This document shows, in pieces, positions 1-6,342 of a stretch of DNA of 12,577 nt (position 1 is the first letter of the stretch; each line of letters starts with the position of its first letter). Under the pieces are notes generated by a model that did not search any database, had not been told where the DNA came from, and was given only the letters and a program-made list of their open reading frames with translations. The stretch lies in contig JAGOBN010000038.1 of NCBI GenBank assembly GCA_017999235.1, positions 1-12,577 of the forward strand, written 5' to 3'. The position numbers and the translations under genes were made by a program. Source of the stretch: Anaerolineales bacterium (GTDB taxonomy: Bacteria > Chloroflexota > Anaerolineae > Anaerolineales > UBA6663).

Positions 1-2
1 CC

Positions 3-263
3 GTCTACACCCTGGCGCCGTTTGACACCGTGTTAACCACCGAGCTGCCGCGCCTGCCGTACGGCGCCAGCCTCCTGATCATCACTGCGCTGTTGAATGA
101 CAGCCTGCGCGCCGCGCTGCTGGCGGTGCGCGCCCACGGTCATCCGCTGACCGTCATCAAGCTCGGCCCGCCGCCGGAAGCTGAAGCCGGCCTGCCGGCC
201 GACGTGCTGCTCTACCATCTGCCCGAGGCGGGAGGCCCGGATGCGGCACTGGAACTGGATTGA
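3..263 (+). CDS. C-terminal fragment of a DUF58-family protein (5' end outside window)
   Basis: The reading frame is open from the left edge and ends in TGA at 261-263, giving 86 visible residues. The visible part has the LP-x-GASLLIITALL strand followed by a helix, then RAHGHPLTVIKLG and a final LPADVLLYHLPEA strand. This alternating beta/alpha pattern fits the end of a DUF58 (von Willebrand A-like) domain. The strongest support is context: DUF58 genes commonly sit directly before DUF4129 membrane proteins, in clusters with MoxR ATPases and transglutaminases. The next gene here is a DUF4129 protein starting inside this one (23-base overlap). A GTG at 30 is in frame but is almost certainly internal, because the frame stays open upstream of it. 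Family assignment is moderately sure; the exact function is unknown. Confidence 0.6.
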   Translation, partial: VYTLAPFDTVLTTELPRLPYGASLLIITALLNDSLRAALLAVRAHGHPLTVIKLGPPPEAEAGLPADVLLYHLPEAGGPDAALELD

Positions 264-1671
264 CCACCTGCTGCTGCCCGGCGCGCTGACCGTGTTGAGC
301 GCGCTGGCGGCCGGCCTGTGGGTGCGCTGGGTGATGCTGGCCGGCGATCCTCAAGCCCTGGCGCCGGCGCCGACGCTGCCTGTGATCTTTGGACTGGTGC
401 TGCTGGGCGCGCTCACGCCGCGGCTGGCATTGTGGGTCACCGCCTCGGAGACTACGGCGCGCTGGCTGGTGCTGGGTCTGGGCCTGGCGGAGATGGCGGC
501 CGTGACGGCCGGGTGGTACGGCGCGCACTTTCCGGCCGGCTTCTGGCAGGGGGTCCTGGCCTGGGGCATGGGCCTCTCGCGCGAGTTTGTGTGGCTGTTC
601 GCGGCGCCGTTCCTGTGGTGGCAGGGTCTGACGATCTCGGGCCGGGATGTCTCGCCGGAACGTTTGGAAGGGCTGTTCTGGTGGGGGGCGCTGGCGGTGG
701 CCCTGGCGCTGGCGGCCAATGCCGGCTTCCCGGTGCTGCCGGCGGCGGAACTGTTTGGCGCGACCCTGCTGTTCTTTATTACGGGCCTGCTGGCGCTGGC
801 CTTGGCCGGCGCCGAGTACAGCCGGCGCATCGGGGCCGCGCACCGCCGGGGGCTGGCCTTGAACCGGCAGTGGCTGGGCGCGGTGGCCGGCGCGATTGCG
901 GCCATGGTGCTGCTCGGCCTCGGGGCGGCGGAACTGGCGGCGCCCGGGTTCGGGCCGCTTGCGGCCCTGCTGGCTGTGGTGGCGGACCCGCTGGTGCGGC
1001 TGCTGGCGCTGCTCATCGCCGCCCTCGCCGGGCCGGTGTTTGATTTCCTGAGTCTGGTGCAGCGCCGCGGCCCGGCTCTGCCGTTCACGCCGACGCCCTC
1101 GGCCGGCACCCCGCTGCCCGGCGCCAGCCTGGGCGATGAGACGCTCTCGCCGGCCGTGCTGAACACGGTCACCGTCGCCGACCTGCTGATCCTCGTGTGC
1201 GGGCTGGCGCTGGCGGTCTGGTGGGTGGTGCGCCGGTGGCGCGTGCCCGCGCCCATGGATGAGACCGAAGTGCGCGAGAATATCTTCTCCACGCATTTGC
1301 TGCTGGATCAATTGCGCGCCTGGGCGGCCCGTTTTCGGCCTCCGCCGGCGCCGGCCGCGCCCTTCCTGGCCCTGGACGCGGAAGCCGGCGCCCGGCTCCG
1401 CGTGCGCCGGGCGTATCAGACCGTGCTGGCGGCCCTGCAAGCGGCCGGCCGGCCGCGCGCGCCGGCGCAGACTCCCGCCGCGTATGCCGGCCAGTTGGCG
1501 GACCAAGAACCGGAACAGCGCCTGAACTGGCTGACGTTGGCCGGCGCATATGAAGCGGCGCGCTATGCCGCGGAGGCCCCCAGCGAGCCTCAAGCCAGGC
1601 AGGCGGAGCAGGCCGCGGCAGCTCTGTTACAGGCGCTGCGCCGCGAGGCGGCGGCGGCCGAGCCCCAGTGA
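241..1671 (+). CDS. Polytopic membrane protein with C-terminal DUF4129 domain
   Basis: A 476-residue protein starting at an ATG that overlaps the end of the DUF58-like gene by 23 bases, so the two are probably translationally coupled. About eight or nine hydrophobic segments lie between residues 9 and 330 (for example 9-32, 44-62, 143-162, 170-186, 208-230, 236-262, 309-330). A Pro/Thr/Ser-rich loop around 275-300 precedes the last segment. The cytoplasmic tail (about 388-445) has the DUF4129 pattern: an RRAYQ helix (Y392), a gap, a TP-x-x-Y motif (T411), then LTxAYExARYA (R441). The final 30 residues are Ala-rich helix. DUF4129 proteins are linked by gene neighbourhood to transglutaminase-like and MoxR/DUF58 systems of the cell envelope; their molecular role is unknown. 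No transglutaminase domain is fused here. Confidence 0.75.
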   Translation: MRHWNWIDHLLLPGALTVLSALAAGLWVRWVMLAGDPQALAPAPTLPVIFGLVLLGALTPRLALWVTASETTARWLVLGLGLAEMAAVTAGWYGAHFPAGFWQGVLAWGMGLSREFVWLFAAPFLWWQGLTISGRDVSPERLEGLFWWGALAVALALAANAGFPVLPAAELFGATLLFFITGLLALALAGAEYSRRIGAAHRRGLALNRQWLGAVAGAIAAMVLLGLGAAELAAPGFGPLAALLAVVADPLVRLLALLIAALAGPVFDFLSLVQRRGPALPFTPTPSAGTPLPGASLGDETLSPAVLNTVTVADLLILVCGLALAVWWVVRRWRVPAPMDETEVRENIFSTHLLLDQLRAWAARFRPPPAPAAPFLALDAEAGARLRVRRAYQTVLAALQAAGRPRAPAQTPAAYAGQLADQEPEQRLNWLTLAGAYEAARYAAEAPSEPQARQAEQAAAALLQALRREAAAAEPQ

Positions 1672-1688
1672 CGCTTAGCCAACGCTTA
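1671..1688. repeat. Two ACGCTTA direct repeats, 11 bp apart
   Basis: ACGCTTA occurs at 1671-1677 and again at 1682-1688. The start-to-start distance is 11 bp, about one helical turn. The pair lies in the 64-bp gap before the permease gene, roughly 50-65 bp upstream of its proposed transcription start. It could be a regulator binding site on one face of the helix, or chance. Confidence 0.35.
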
Positions 1689-1722
1689 TCCGCGCCGCGC
1701 TAGGAGCACCCCGCCAGTTCGG

Positions 1723-1730
1723 TTAAAATT
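1723..1730 (+). promoter_or_regulatory. Candidate -10 element for a leaderless permease mRNA
   Basis: TTAAAATT is an isolated AT-rich octamer in a GC-rich gap; TAAAAT at 1724-1729 matches the -10 consensus at five of six positions. Its distance to the ATG at 1736 is only 6 bases, so a transcript starting about 7 bases downstream of the box would begin at the A of the start codon. No Shine-Dalgarno sequence lies directly before that ATG, which agrees with a leaderless message. No good -35 box is visible. Confidence 0.5.
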
Positions 1731-1735
1731 GTGCC

Positions 1736-2665
1736 ATGCCGATCACACTCGCGGCTTTAGGGGATGGGCTGACAACCTTCACCACCATCTTCCTGGGCAT
1801 TTTCATCGAAGCGGCGCCGTTCCTCATGCTGGGGACTCTGGCTTCCGGCTTGGTGGAGGTGTTCTTCAACCAGGGCGATTTCAGCCGGCTCGTGCCGCGC
1901 AATCCGTTTGTGGCGGCGGCCCTGGGCGGGGTGCTGGGCCTGGCCTTTCCGGTGTGCGAGTGCGGGGTGGTGCCGCTGACGCGCCGGCTGGTGCGGAAAG
2001 GCCTGCCACTCTCGGCCGGCGTCGCCTTTCTGCTGGCGGCGCCGGTGGTCAACCCCATCGTCATCGCCAGCACCTGGGCCGCCTTTGGGCTGGGGCCGAT
2101 GCTTTATGCGCGGGTGGGTTTGAGCCTGCTGATTGCCGTGGCCACCGGCGTGCTCTTCGCCTTCCAGCGCCGGCCGGAACAGCTGTTATTGGCTGCCAGT
2201 CTGCCGAGGATCGCGGGCGCCAGCCAGCCCGCTCCGCCGGCCGCTCCGCCGCCGGCTCAGCGCCTTTGGCAGGTGCTCGGCATCGCGGTGGACGAATTTT
2301 TTGAGATGGGCCGCTATGTGGTGATCGGCGGCCTGCTGGCGGCCGGCCTGCAAACGCTTGTGCCGCAGTCCGCGCTGCTGGCGGTGAGCGCCGGCCCCGT
2401 GGTGTCGGTGCTGGTGCTGATCGCCCTGGCGGTGCTGCTGTCCATCTGCTCCACCGTGGATGCGTTTATCGCCCTGGCTTTTGTGGGGACGTTCACCACC
2501 GGCTCGGTGCTGGCCTTTTTGGTATACGGCCCGATGGTGGACATCAAGAGCACGCTGATGTTCCTGGGCGTCTTCAAGCGGCGCACCGTGGCTTACTTGG
2601 TGCTGCTGCCCTTGCTCATGACCCTGCTCGCCAGCGTCTTTATCAACCTCAACCTCGCCTGGTAA
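1736..2665 (+). CDS. ArsP_1/DUF318 (YraQ-like) permease
   Basis: A 309-residue inner-membrane permease of the DUF318/UPF0718 family (Pfam ArsP_1). It has two halves of several membrane helices each (about 10-40, 55-142 and 180-305), joined by a hydrophilic Pro/Ala linker (160-176). The first half carries the family signature [15 protein letters not shown] (C74, C76), followed by [16 protein letters not shown]. The second half carries [14 protein letters not shown] (C238) and [11 protein letters not shown] (K271). Some relatives export organoarsenicals; for the YraQ-like branch the substrate is not established. The next gene is its usual TIGR03943 partner, 24 bases downstream, so the two probably form one transporter. 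The family is secure. The substrate is unknown, and the conserved cysteines suggest a soft metal or thiol-reactive species (inference). Confidence 0.9.
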   Translation: MPITLAALGDGLTTFTTIFLGIFIEAAPFLMLGTLASGLVEVFFNQGDFSRLVPRNPFVAAALGGVLGLAFPVCECGVVPLTRRLVRKGLPLSAGVAFLLAAPVVNPIVIASTWAAFGLGPMLYARVGLSLLIAVATGVLFAFQRRPEQLLLAASLPRIAGASQPAPPAAPPPAQRLWQVLGIAVDEFFEMGRYVVIGGLLAAGLQTLVPQSALLAVSAGPVVSVLVLIALAVLLSICSTVDAFIALAFVGTFTTGSVLAFLVYGPMVDIKSTLMFLGVFKRRTVAYLVLLPLLMTLLASVFINLNLAW

Positions 2666-2689
2666 TCCTCCAATCCCTCCATCACATCC

Positions 2690-3451
2690 ATGTCCTCCCG
2701 CCCCTACCCCCTCCTCCAAACCCTGCTCATGGCCGGTCTCGGCCTCTTTCTGGCTGAAAAAATCTGGTCGGGCGCGATCTTCTTCTACATCAACGAGCGC
2801 TTCCTGCCGCTGATCGTCTTTGGCGCGGCGGCGGCCCTGGCGCTGGCGGCTGGCGCGGCCTGGCGCTGGCGGCGGCCCGCCGCCGAACACGTTCACGCGC
2901 CGGGGGAGGCTGGGCACGTTCACGCGCCGGCGCGGCTGCCGGTGTGGACGGTGGCCCTGGTGGCTTTGCCCTTGCTCTTGGGGGTGCTGGTGCCGGCCCG
3001 GCCGTTGGGGGCCAGCGCCCTCGCGCGCCAGGGTCTGAACACGGCCGGGAGCAGTGTGCCGGCCGGCGGCGCCGGCGCGGCCGTGCGGCTGGATCTGGCG
3101 CCGCAGGACCGGACGATTTTGGATTGGGCGCGGGCCTTCAACTACGCCGAGACGCCGGCCCAATTCGACGGCCAGCCCGCGGATGTGGTCGGCTTTGTGT
3201 ATCACAACCCGGTCTTGCCGGCGGGGCAGTTCATGGTCAGCCGCTTCATTGTCACCTGCTGCGCGGCGGATGCCAGCGGCGTGGCCCTGCTGGTGGCCTG
3301 GCCGGAGGCCGCGGCGCTGGCTGAAAACGCCTGGGTGCGGGTGCGCGGCCCCGTGCGCGCGGCTGAACTGAACGGCCAGCCGATCCCTTTGATCCTGGCC
3401 GAAACAGTGGAGCCGACTGACCAGCCTGAACATCCGTATATGTATCCGTGA
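2690..3451 (+). CDS. TIGR03943 family putative permease subunit
   Basis: A 253-residue partner of the preceding permease. The N-terminal part has two hydrophobic segments (about 9-22 and 36-57), a His-rich loop (H67, H69, H76, H78 in a duplicated HVHAP), and a third membrane segment (about 86-102). A C-terminal extracytoplasmic domain of about 150 residues follows. The hallmark of the family is seen at 186-195, FIVTCCAADA, with paired cysteines C190-C191. The later V-x-V-x-G strands (215-225) suggest an OB-like fold. The TIGR03943/YcgQ-type protein and the DUF318/YcgR-type permease occur as a conserved gene pair in many bacteria, but their transported substrate is unresolved. The ATG at 2690 has no convincing Shine-Dalgarno sequence, so translation may depend on coupling to the gene before it. 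Confidence 0.87.
   Translation: MSSRPYPLLQTLLMAGLGLFLAEKIWSGAIFFYINERFLPLIVFGAAAALALAAGAAWRWRRPAAEHVHAPGEAGHVHAPARLPVWTVALVALPLLLGVLVPARPLGASALARQGLNTAGSSVPAGGAGAAVRLDLAPQDRTILDWARAFNYAETPAQFDGQPADVVGFVYHNPVLPAGQFMVSRFIVTCCAADASGVALLVAWPEAAALAENAWVRVRGPVRAAELNGQPIPLILAETVEPTDQPEHPYMYP
2888..2930 (+). repeat. 16-bp in-frame direct repeat encoding duplicated HVHAP
   Basis: CACGTTCACGCGCCGG is perfectly repeated at 2888-2903 and 2915-2930. The 27-bp period equals nine codons, so the reading frame is kept and the peptide HVHAP appears twice. This duplicates two His-x-His motifs in the loop before the third membrane segment of the TIGR03943 protein. Confidence 0.9.
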
Positions 3452-4812
3452 TGAAGCTCGACCGTTTTGATTACTTCGTCTGGTCCGTGATGGGCGCGCT
3501 GGTCTTGGCGATCGCCGGTGTGGTGGCGGCCGGAGACCAGGTGGGCGCGCGCGTGACGCGCACCTTTCCCGCCGCCGGCGGCGAGGTGGGCGCGGGCGGG
3601 CGGATAGGCGTTGAGTTCGCTCAATTGATGGAAGCGCAGTCGGCCGAAGCGCGCTTGACGCTTGAGCCGGCGGCGGCCGGCCACATGGTGTGGGAAGGCC
3701 AGCATCTCTGGTTCCAACCCGCGCAAGCGCTCCAGCCCGGCGTCACCTACACGGCGCGCCTGGCGGCCGGCGCCGTCAGCCGGACCGGCCGCGCCACCCG
3801 GCAGACCCTCACCTGGCAGTTCCGGGTGCGCGCCCCCGGAATTGTTTTTCTCGCCTCTATCGCCGGCCCGCGTGAAATCTGGCGGGTGCCGGCGGCGGGC
3901 GGCGCGCCCGAACAGTTGACCCGCACCGACGGCCAAGTCTATGACTTCGCCGTCGCCCCCGATGGCGAGCGCTTGGTCTACAGCCTGGTCAACGCCCAAA
4001 ATGGGACGGACCTGTGGCTGATGGATCGGGCCGGGCAAGCGGCGCAGGTGCTGGTGGTGTGCGGCCGCGATATTTGCACGGCGCCGGCGTGGGCGCCGGC
4101 CGGACAGCAGGTGGCTTACAGCCGCGAGCCGGCCGGCCTCGCGCCCGGCGCCCCCAACGGCCCGCCGCGGGTGTGGCTCGTGGACCTCGCCAGCGGCCAG
4201 ACCGCGCCGCTGTACGCCGACACGCAAGTCCTGGGCTATGGGCCGGTCTGGTCACCGGATGGCCGGCGGCTGGCTTTTTTTGATGGCAGTGAGAGCGCTA
4301 TCCGGCTGTTTGACCTGACAACCCGGGAAGACTGGCTGGTGCCGACCCTGATGGGGACCGTCGGCGGGTGGTCGCCGGACGGCCGGCAGATGCTGTTAAC
4401 GGATATGAATTTGGAGACCGGCCAGCCGTATGTCACGCTGCTGCTGGCTGATTTTGAGAGTCGGGCCGTCAAGCCTGTTCTGGAGCCGGAGGCCGAGTGG
4501 GCGGATTACGGCGGGCCGGCCTGGTCGCCGGACGGGCAATGGGTGGCTTTAACTTTGCGCGCCGCCGACAGCGGCCCCGCCAAACAGCTCTGGCTGCTGC
4601 GGCCGGATGGCAGTGAGGGGCGCGCCGTCACCGGCGACCCTCGCTACACCTATGGCAGCTACCAATGGGATCCGTGGGGCGCCCGCCTGGTCTTCCAGCG
4701 GTTTGAACTCAACGTTCCCTATGCCACCCCGGAGCTGGTGGTGTGGACCGCGGCGGACGACACCCTGACAGTCGTAGCCGCGGACGGGGCGATGCCGGAT
4801 TGGCTGCCGTGA
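3451..4812 (+). CDS. Membrane-anchored Ig-like / TolB-like beta-propeller protein
   Basis: A 453-residue protein whose ATG shares its A with the preceding TGA (TGATG), so it is co-translated with the TIGR03943 gene. A GTG three bases earlier is a weaker alternative start. Residues 9-28 form an uncleaved signal anchor. About 34-127 resembles a bacterial Ig-like (Big_5-type) domain, with FPAAGGEVGAGGRIGVEF, then LQPGVTYTARL and LTWQFRV. From 130 to the end there are WD40-like PD40/TolB-type blades, each marked by a [SA]PDG turn: AVAPDGERLVYS (168), PAWAPAGQQVAYS (212), PVWSPDGRRLAFF (266), GGWSPDGRQMLL (305) and PAWSPDGQWVALT (356), with a degenerate WDPWGARLVF (407). The propeller would lie outside the membrane. 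The ligand is unknown. Co-transcription with the permease pair suggests an accessory or sensing role (inference). Confidence 0.8.
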   Translation: MKLDRFDYFVWSVMGALVLAIAGVVAAGDQVGARVTRTFPAAGGEVGAGGRIGVEFAQLMEAQSAEARLTLEPAAAGHMVWEGQHLWFQPAQALQPGVTYTARLAAGAVSRTGRATRQTLTWQFRVRAPGIVFLASIAGPREIWRVPAAGGAPEQLTRTDGQVYDFAVAPDGERLVYSLVNAQNGTDLWLMDRAGQAAQVLVVCGRDICTAPAWAPAGQQVAYSREPAGLAPGAPNGPPRVWLVDLASGQTAPLYADTQVLGYGPVWSPDGRRLAFFDGSESAIRLFDLTTREDWLVPTLMGTVGGWSPDGRQMLLTDMNLETGQPYVTLLLADFESRAVKPVLEPEAEWADYGGPAWSPDGQWVALTLRAADSGPAKQLWLLRPDGSEGRAVTGDPRYTYGSYQWDPWGARLVFQRFELNVPYATPELVVWTAADDTLTVVAADGAMPDWLP

Positions 4813-4814
4813 TT

Positions 4815-4848
4815 CAAAAAGCCGCCGGCGCTGAGACGCCCGCGGCTT
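4815..4848 (-). terminator. Intrinsic terminator of the SET-domain gene
   Basis: Arms AAGCCGC (4819-4825) and GCGGCTT (4842-4848) pair over 7 bp. After one C-C mismatch the inner GGCG (4827-4830) pairs with CGCC (4837-4840), leaving a CTGAGA loop. Read on the minus strand the hairpin is followed by TTTTT, the classical layout. On the plus strand there is no T-tract after the stem, so it would end the plus-strand operon poorly. Confidence 0.75.
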
Positions 4849-4875
4849 GGTGGAGCCTGCTGGAAGGCCGCGCGT

Positions 4876-5427
4876 TTAGACGCGCGCGGTGACGGTGAAG
4901 CGCGCGTCCCCGGCCGCCAGCGGTTGGAGCTGGGCGATGCGCCGCTGCAGGTAGGGCGAGAAGTAGCCGGCGTAACGCGCCTGCAGGTCGGGCCGCATCC
5001 AATCCGCGCCGGTGATCCGCCCGCGGCACTGCGGCGACCCGCACTGGCACTCGAACTCATCGTAAGCCGAGCTGTCGCTCATGGCGTAGTCGAAGCACAC
5101 CTCTTCGCCGGGTTCGATCTCGCGCATGGCCACGATGACGATCTGCCCCTGCATCCCGGCGTTCGGTTCGCAGGAGTGGTTGATGTAATCCGCGTCGTCG
5201 TCGACGATGACGGACGCCAGATACAGGCCCTCTTCCACCTGGACGCTGTGCTGCTGATTGACCAGCGGCAGGCGGTGAAGCTCCTCGAGCGTGACGATGG
5301 CGCCGCCCCAGACCATCAGCCGCTCGCCGGCGTCCACGGCCGCATGGGCAAAAACACCCATGCCGCCTTTCTCCGGATGCGGGGCCGCGTGCAGTTTGGG
5401 GTTCAGCCAGGCATATTTGTCAAACAT
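4876..5427 (-). CDS. SET-domain protein (putative protein-lysine methyltransferase)
   Basis: A 183-residue compact SET protein. Seen in order are the N-terminal SET signature GGMGVFAHAAVDAGE (21-35), then YINHSCEPNAG (81-91) with the NHSCxPN motif, then EIEPGEEVCFDYA (103-115) with the catalytic-tyrosine region. A post-SET motif CQCGSPQCRG (127-136) has three cysteines that, with C86 of NHSC, would bind zinc. These elements bind S-adenosylmethionine and the lysine channel in known SET enzymes. I place the start at the ATG at 5427, preceded by GGAAAGGA eight bases upstream; a TTG at 5448 is in frame but lies upstream of that site. The gene is monocistronic, divergent from the hydrolase operon and has its own terminator. 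The substrate is unknown; bacterial SET proteins have been linked to methylation of chromatin-like proteins and other targets. Confidence 0.88.
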   Translation of the reverse strand: MFDKYAWLNPKLHAAPHPEKGGMGVFAHAAVDAGERLMVWGGAIVTLEELHRLPLVNQQHSVQVEEGLYLASVIVDDDADYINHSCEPNAGMQGQIVIVAMREIEPGEEVCFDYAMSDSSAYDEFECQCGSPQCRGRITGADWMRPDLQARYAGYFSPYLQRRIAQLQPLAAGDARFTVTARV

Positions 5428-5435
5428 TTTTTGTA

Positions 5436-5443
5436 TCCTTTCC
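5436..5443 (-). promoter_or_regulatory. Ribosome binding site of the SET-domain gene
   Basis: On the minus strand GGAAAGGA stands eight bases before the ATG at 5427. It favours that ATG over the in-frame upstream TTG at 5448. Confidence 0.65.
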
Positions 5444-5631
5444 GGCAAAAAGATTTACCGCCCAGTCCGGGCATGTTCAGACCCAGATAGGCGGCAAAGC
5501 CCAAAGCGCGGTGTTTGACGTCCGGCGCTGGCGCAAAGGTTACAACAATCGGCCTGAATTGCAAGACCGCGCCGGCCGGCGCCAGATATTTTAAGGTTGC
5601 CGGCGGGCGCCGGCGGCCGGGGGGCCTGGGC

Positions 5632-5640
5632 TATAATCGC
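5632..5640 (+). promoter_or_regulatory. Consensus -10 box (TATAATCGC) of the hydrolase-CBS-ppc operon
   Basis: TATAAT at 5632-5637 is a perfect -10 hexamer, 19 bases before the ATG at 5657. The implied 5' leader is only about 12 bases. No TTGACA-like -35 is seen at the expected place, where the DNA is GCCGGC-rich. The same 9-mer precedes carA. Confidence 0.7.
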
Positions 5641-5656
5641 CCGCAACGGCGGACTT

Positions 5657-6313
5657 ATGCAGCTGGTGGACAACGTTTATCAAGTGCCCGGCGTGATCGC
5701 CAACGTCTATGTCGTGACCGACCCGGACGGCGTGACGCTGGTGGACACGGGCCTGCCCTACAATCACGGGCGCATCGTGGCGTATCTGGCGCGGCTGGGC
5801 CAGCCGGCGGCGGCCGTGCGCCGTATCCTGGTGACGCACGCGGACCGCGATCACATGGGCAGCGTCAAAGCGCTGCAAGCGCTCACCGGCGCGCGGGTCT
5901 ATGCCAGCGCCCTGGAAGGCGCGGCGATGGCGCGCGGCCAGGAGACCCGCCGGCTGAATGTCCCGCCCGGGCTGCGCCTGGCGTTTTGGGTGTTGCGCCG
6001 CTTTGTGTTTGCGGCGGCGCCGCCGGCCGCGGCGGATGAAAGCCTGACCGACGGCCAGGTGCTGCCGGTGCTGGGCGGCCTGCAGGTGCTGGCCACCCCC
6101 GGCCACACGCCCGGCCATGTCTCGTTCTACGCGCCGGCGGCGGGGGTGCTGTTTGCGGGGGATTCGTTGCGCGTGTTGGGCGGGCGGCTGCGTGTCTCCA
6201 GCGGCCCGAATACCGCGGACGCGGCGGCGGCGGCGGCTTCGGCCAGCCGGCAGTTGGCCCTCCGGCCGCATCTGATCTGCGCCGGCCATGGCGCCGCGCT
6301 GTTGCTGGGATAG
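5657..6313 (+). CDS. Metallo-beta-lactamase-fold hydrolase
   Basis: A 218-residue stand-alone MBL-fold hydrolase. Motifs are the N-terminal strand VTLVDTGLP (26-34), the metal motif THADRDHMGS (60-69), ATPGHTPGHVSFY (147-158, H150 and H154), LFAGDSL (165-171, D169) and ICAGHGAALL (207-216, H211). The usual HxHxDH is HxDxDH here (H61, D63, D65, H66), replacing one metal-binding histidine. Residues 188-195 are an Ala run encoded by a short GCG repeat. The TTG-started frame from 5597 would run through the TATAAT promoter, so the ATG at 5657 is chosen; GGCGGA at 5648-5653 is a weak ribosome site. It is the first gene of a probable operon with the CBS and ppc genes. The family includes glyoxalase II-like thioesterases, lactonases and others; the substrate cannot be told. 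Confidence 0.88.
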   Translation: MQLVDNVYQVPGVIANVYVVTDPDGVTLVDTGLPYNHGRIVAYLARLGQPAAAVRRILVTHADRDHMGSVKALQALTGARVYASALEGAAMARGQETRRLNVPPGLRLAFWVLRRFVFAAAPPAAADESLTDGQVLPVLGGLQVLATPGHTPGHVSFYAPAAGVLFAGDSLRVLGGRLRVSSGPNTADAAAAAASASRQLALRPHLICAGHGAALLLG

Positions 6314-6330
6314 GGCGGGCGCCGCCCGCC
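6314..6330 (+). other. Intercistronic GC hairpin
   Basis: GGCGGGC (6314-6320) and GCCCGCC (6324-6330) pair perfectly over 7 bp with a 3-base loop. It begins just after the hydrolase stop codon and ends directly before the ribosome site of the CBS gene. There is no T-tract, so it is more likely an mRNA processing or stability element, or a partial attenuator, than a terminator. Confidence 0.45.
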
Positions 6331-6336
6331 GAGGAG
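6331..6336 (+). promoter_or_regulatory. Strong ribosome binding site of the CBS gene
   Basis: GAGGAG lies six bases before the ATG at 6343. It is the best Shine-Dalgarno sequence in the window and sits right after the intercistronic hairpin. Confidence 0.75.
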
Positions 6337-6342
6337 CTGGCC

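Noticed and set aside
157..1593. Long minus-strand open frame (478 codons) opposite the DUF4129 gene
   Set aside because: Its translation is dominated by Arg, Gln, Gly, Pro and Ala with no domain. It is the shadow frame expected opposite a GC-rich gene whose own protein has clear membrane segments.
2186..3433. Minus-strand open frame (415 codons) across the permease and TIGR03943 genes
   Set aside because: It spans two well-supported plus-strand genes and their junction, and its product is low-complexity His/Gln/Arg/Gly sequence.
4813..4875. Terminator for the plus-strand permease operon
   Set aside because: The hairpin at 4819-4848 has its T-tract only on the minus strand; on the plus strand it is followed by GGTGGAG.
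5597..5656. Upstream TTG extension of the hydrolase
   Set aside because: The extension would encode a Gly/Ala/Arg peptide through the TATAAT box; the conserved protein begins at the ATG at 5657.
6218..6240. GCG trinucleotide run in the hydrolase gene
   Set aside because: Five GCG units encode a short Ala stretch on an expected helix. This is common in such GC-rich genes and too short to argue for phase variation.
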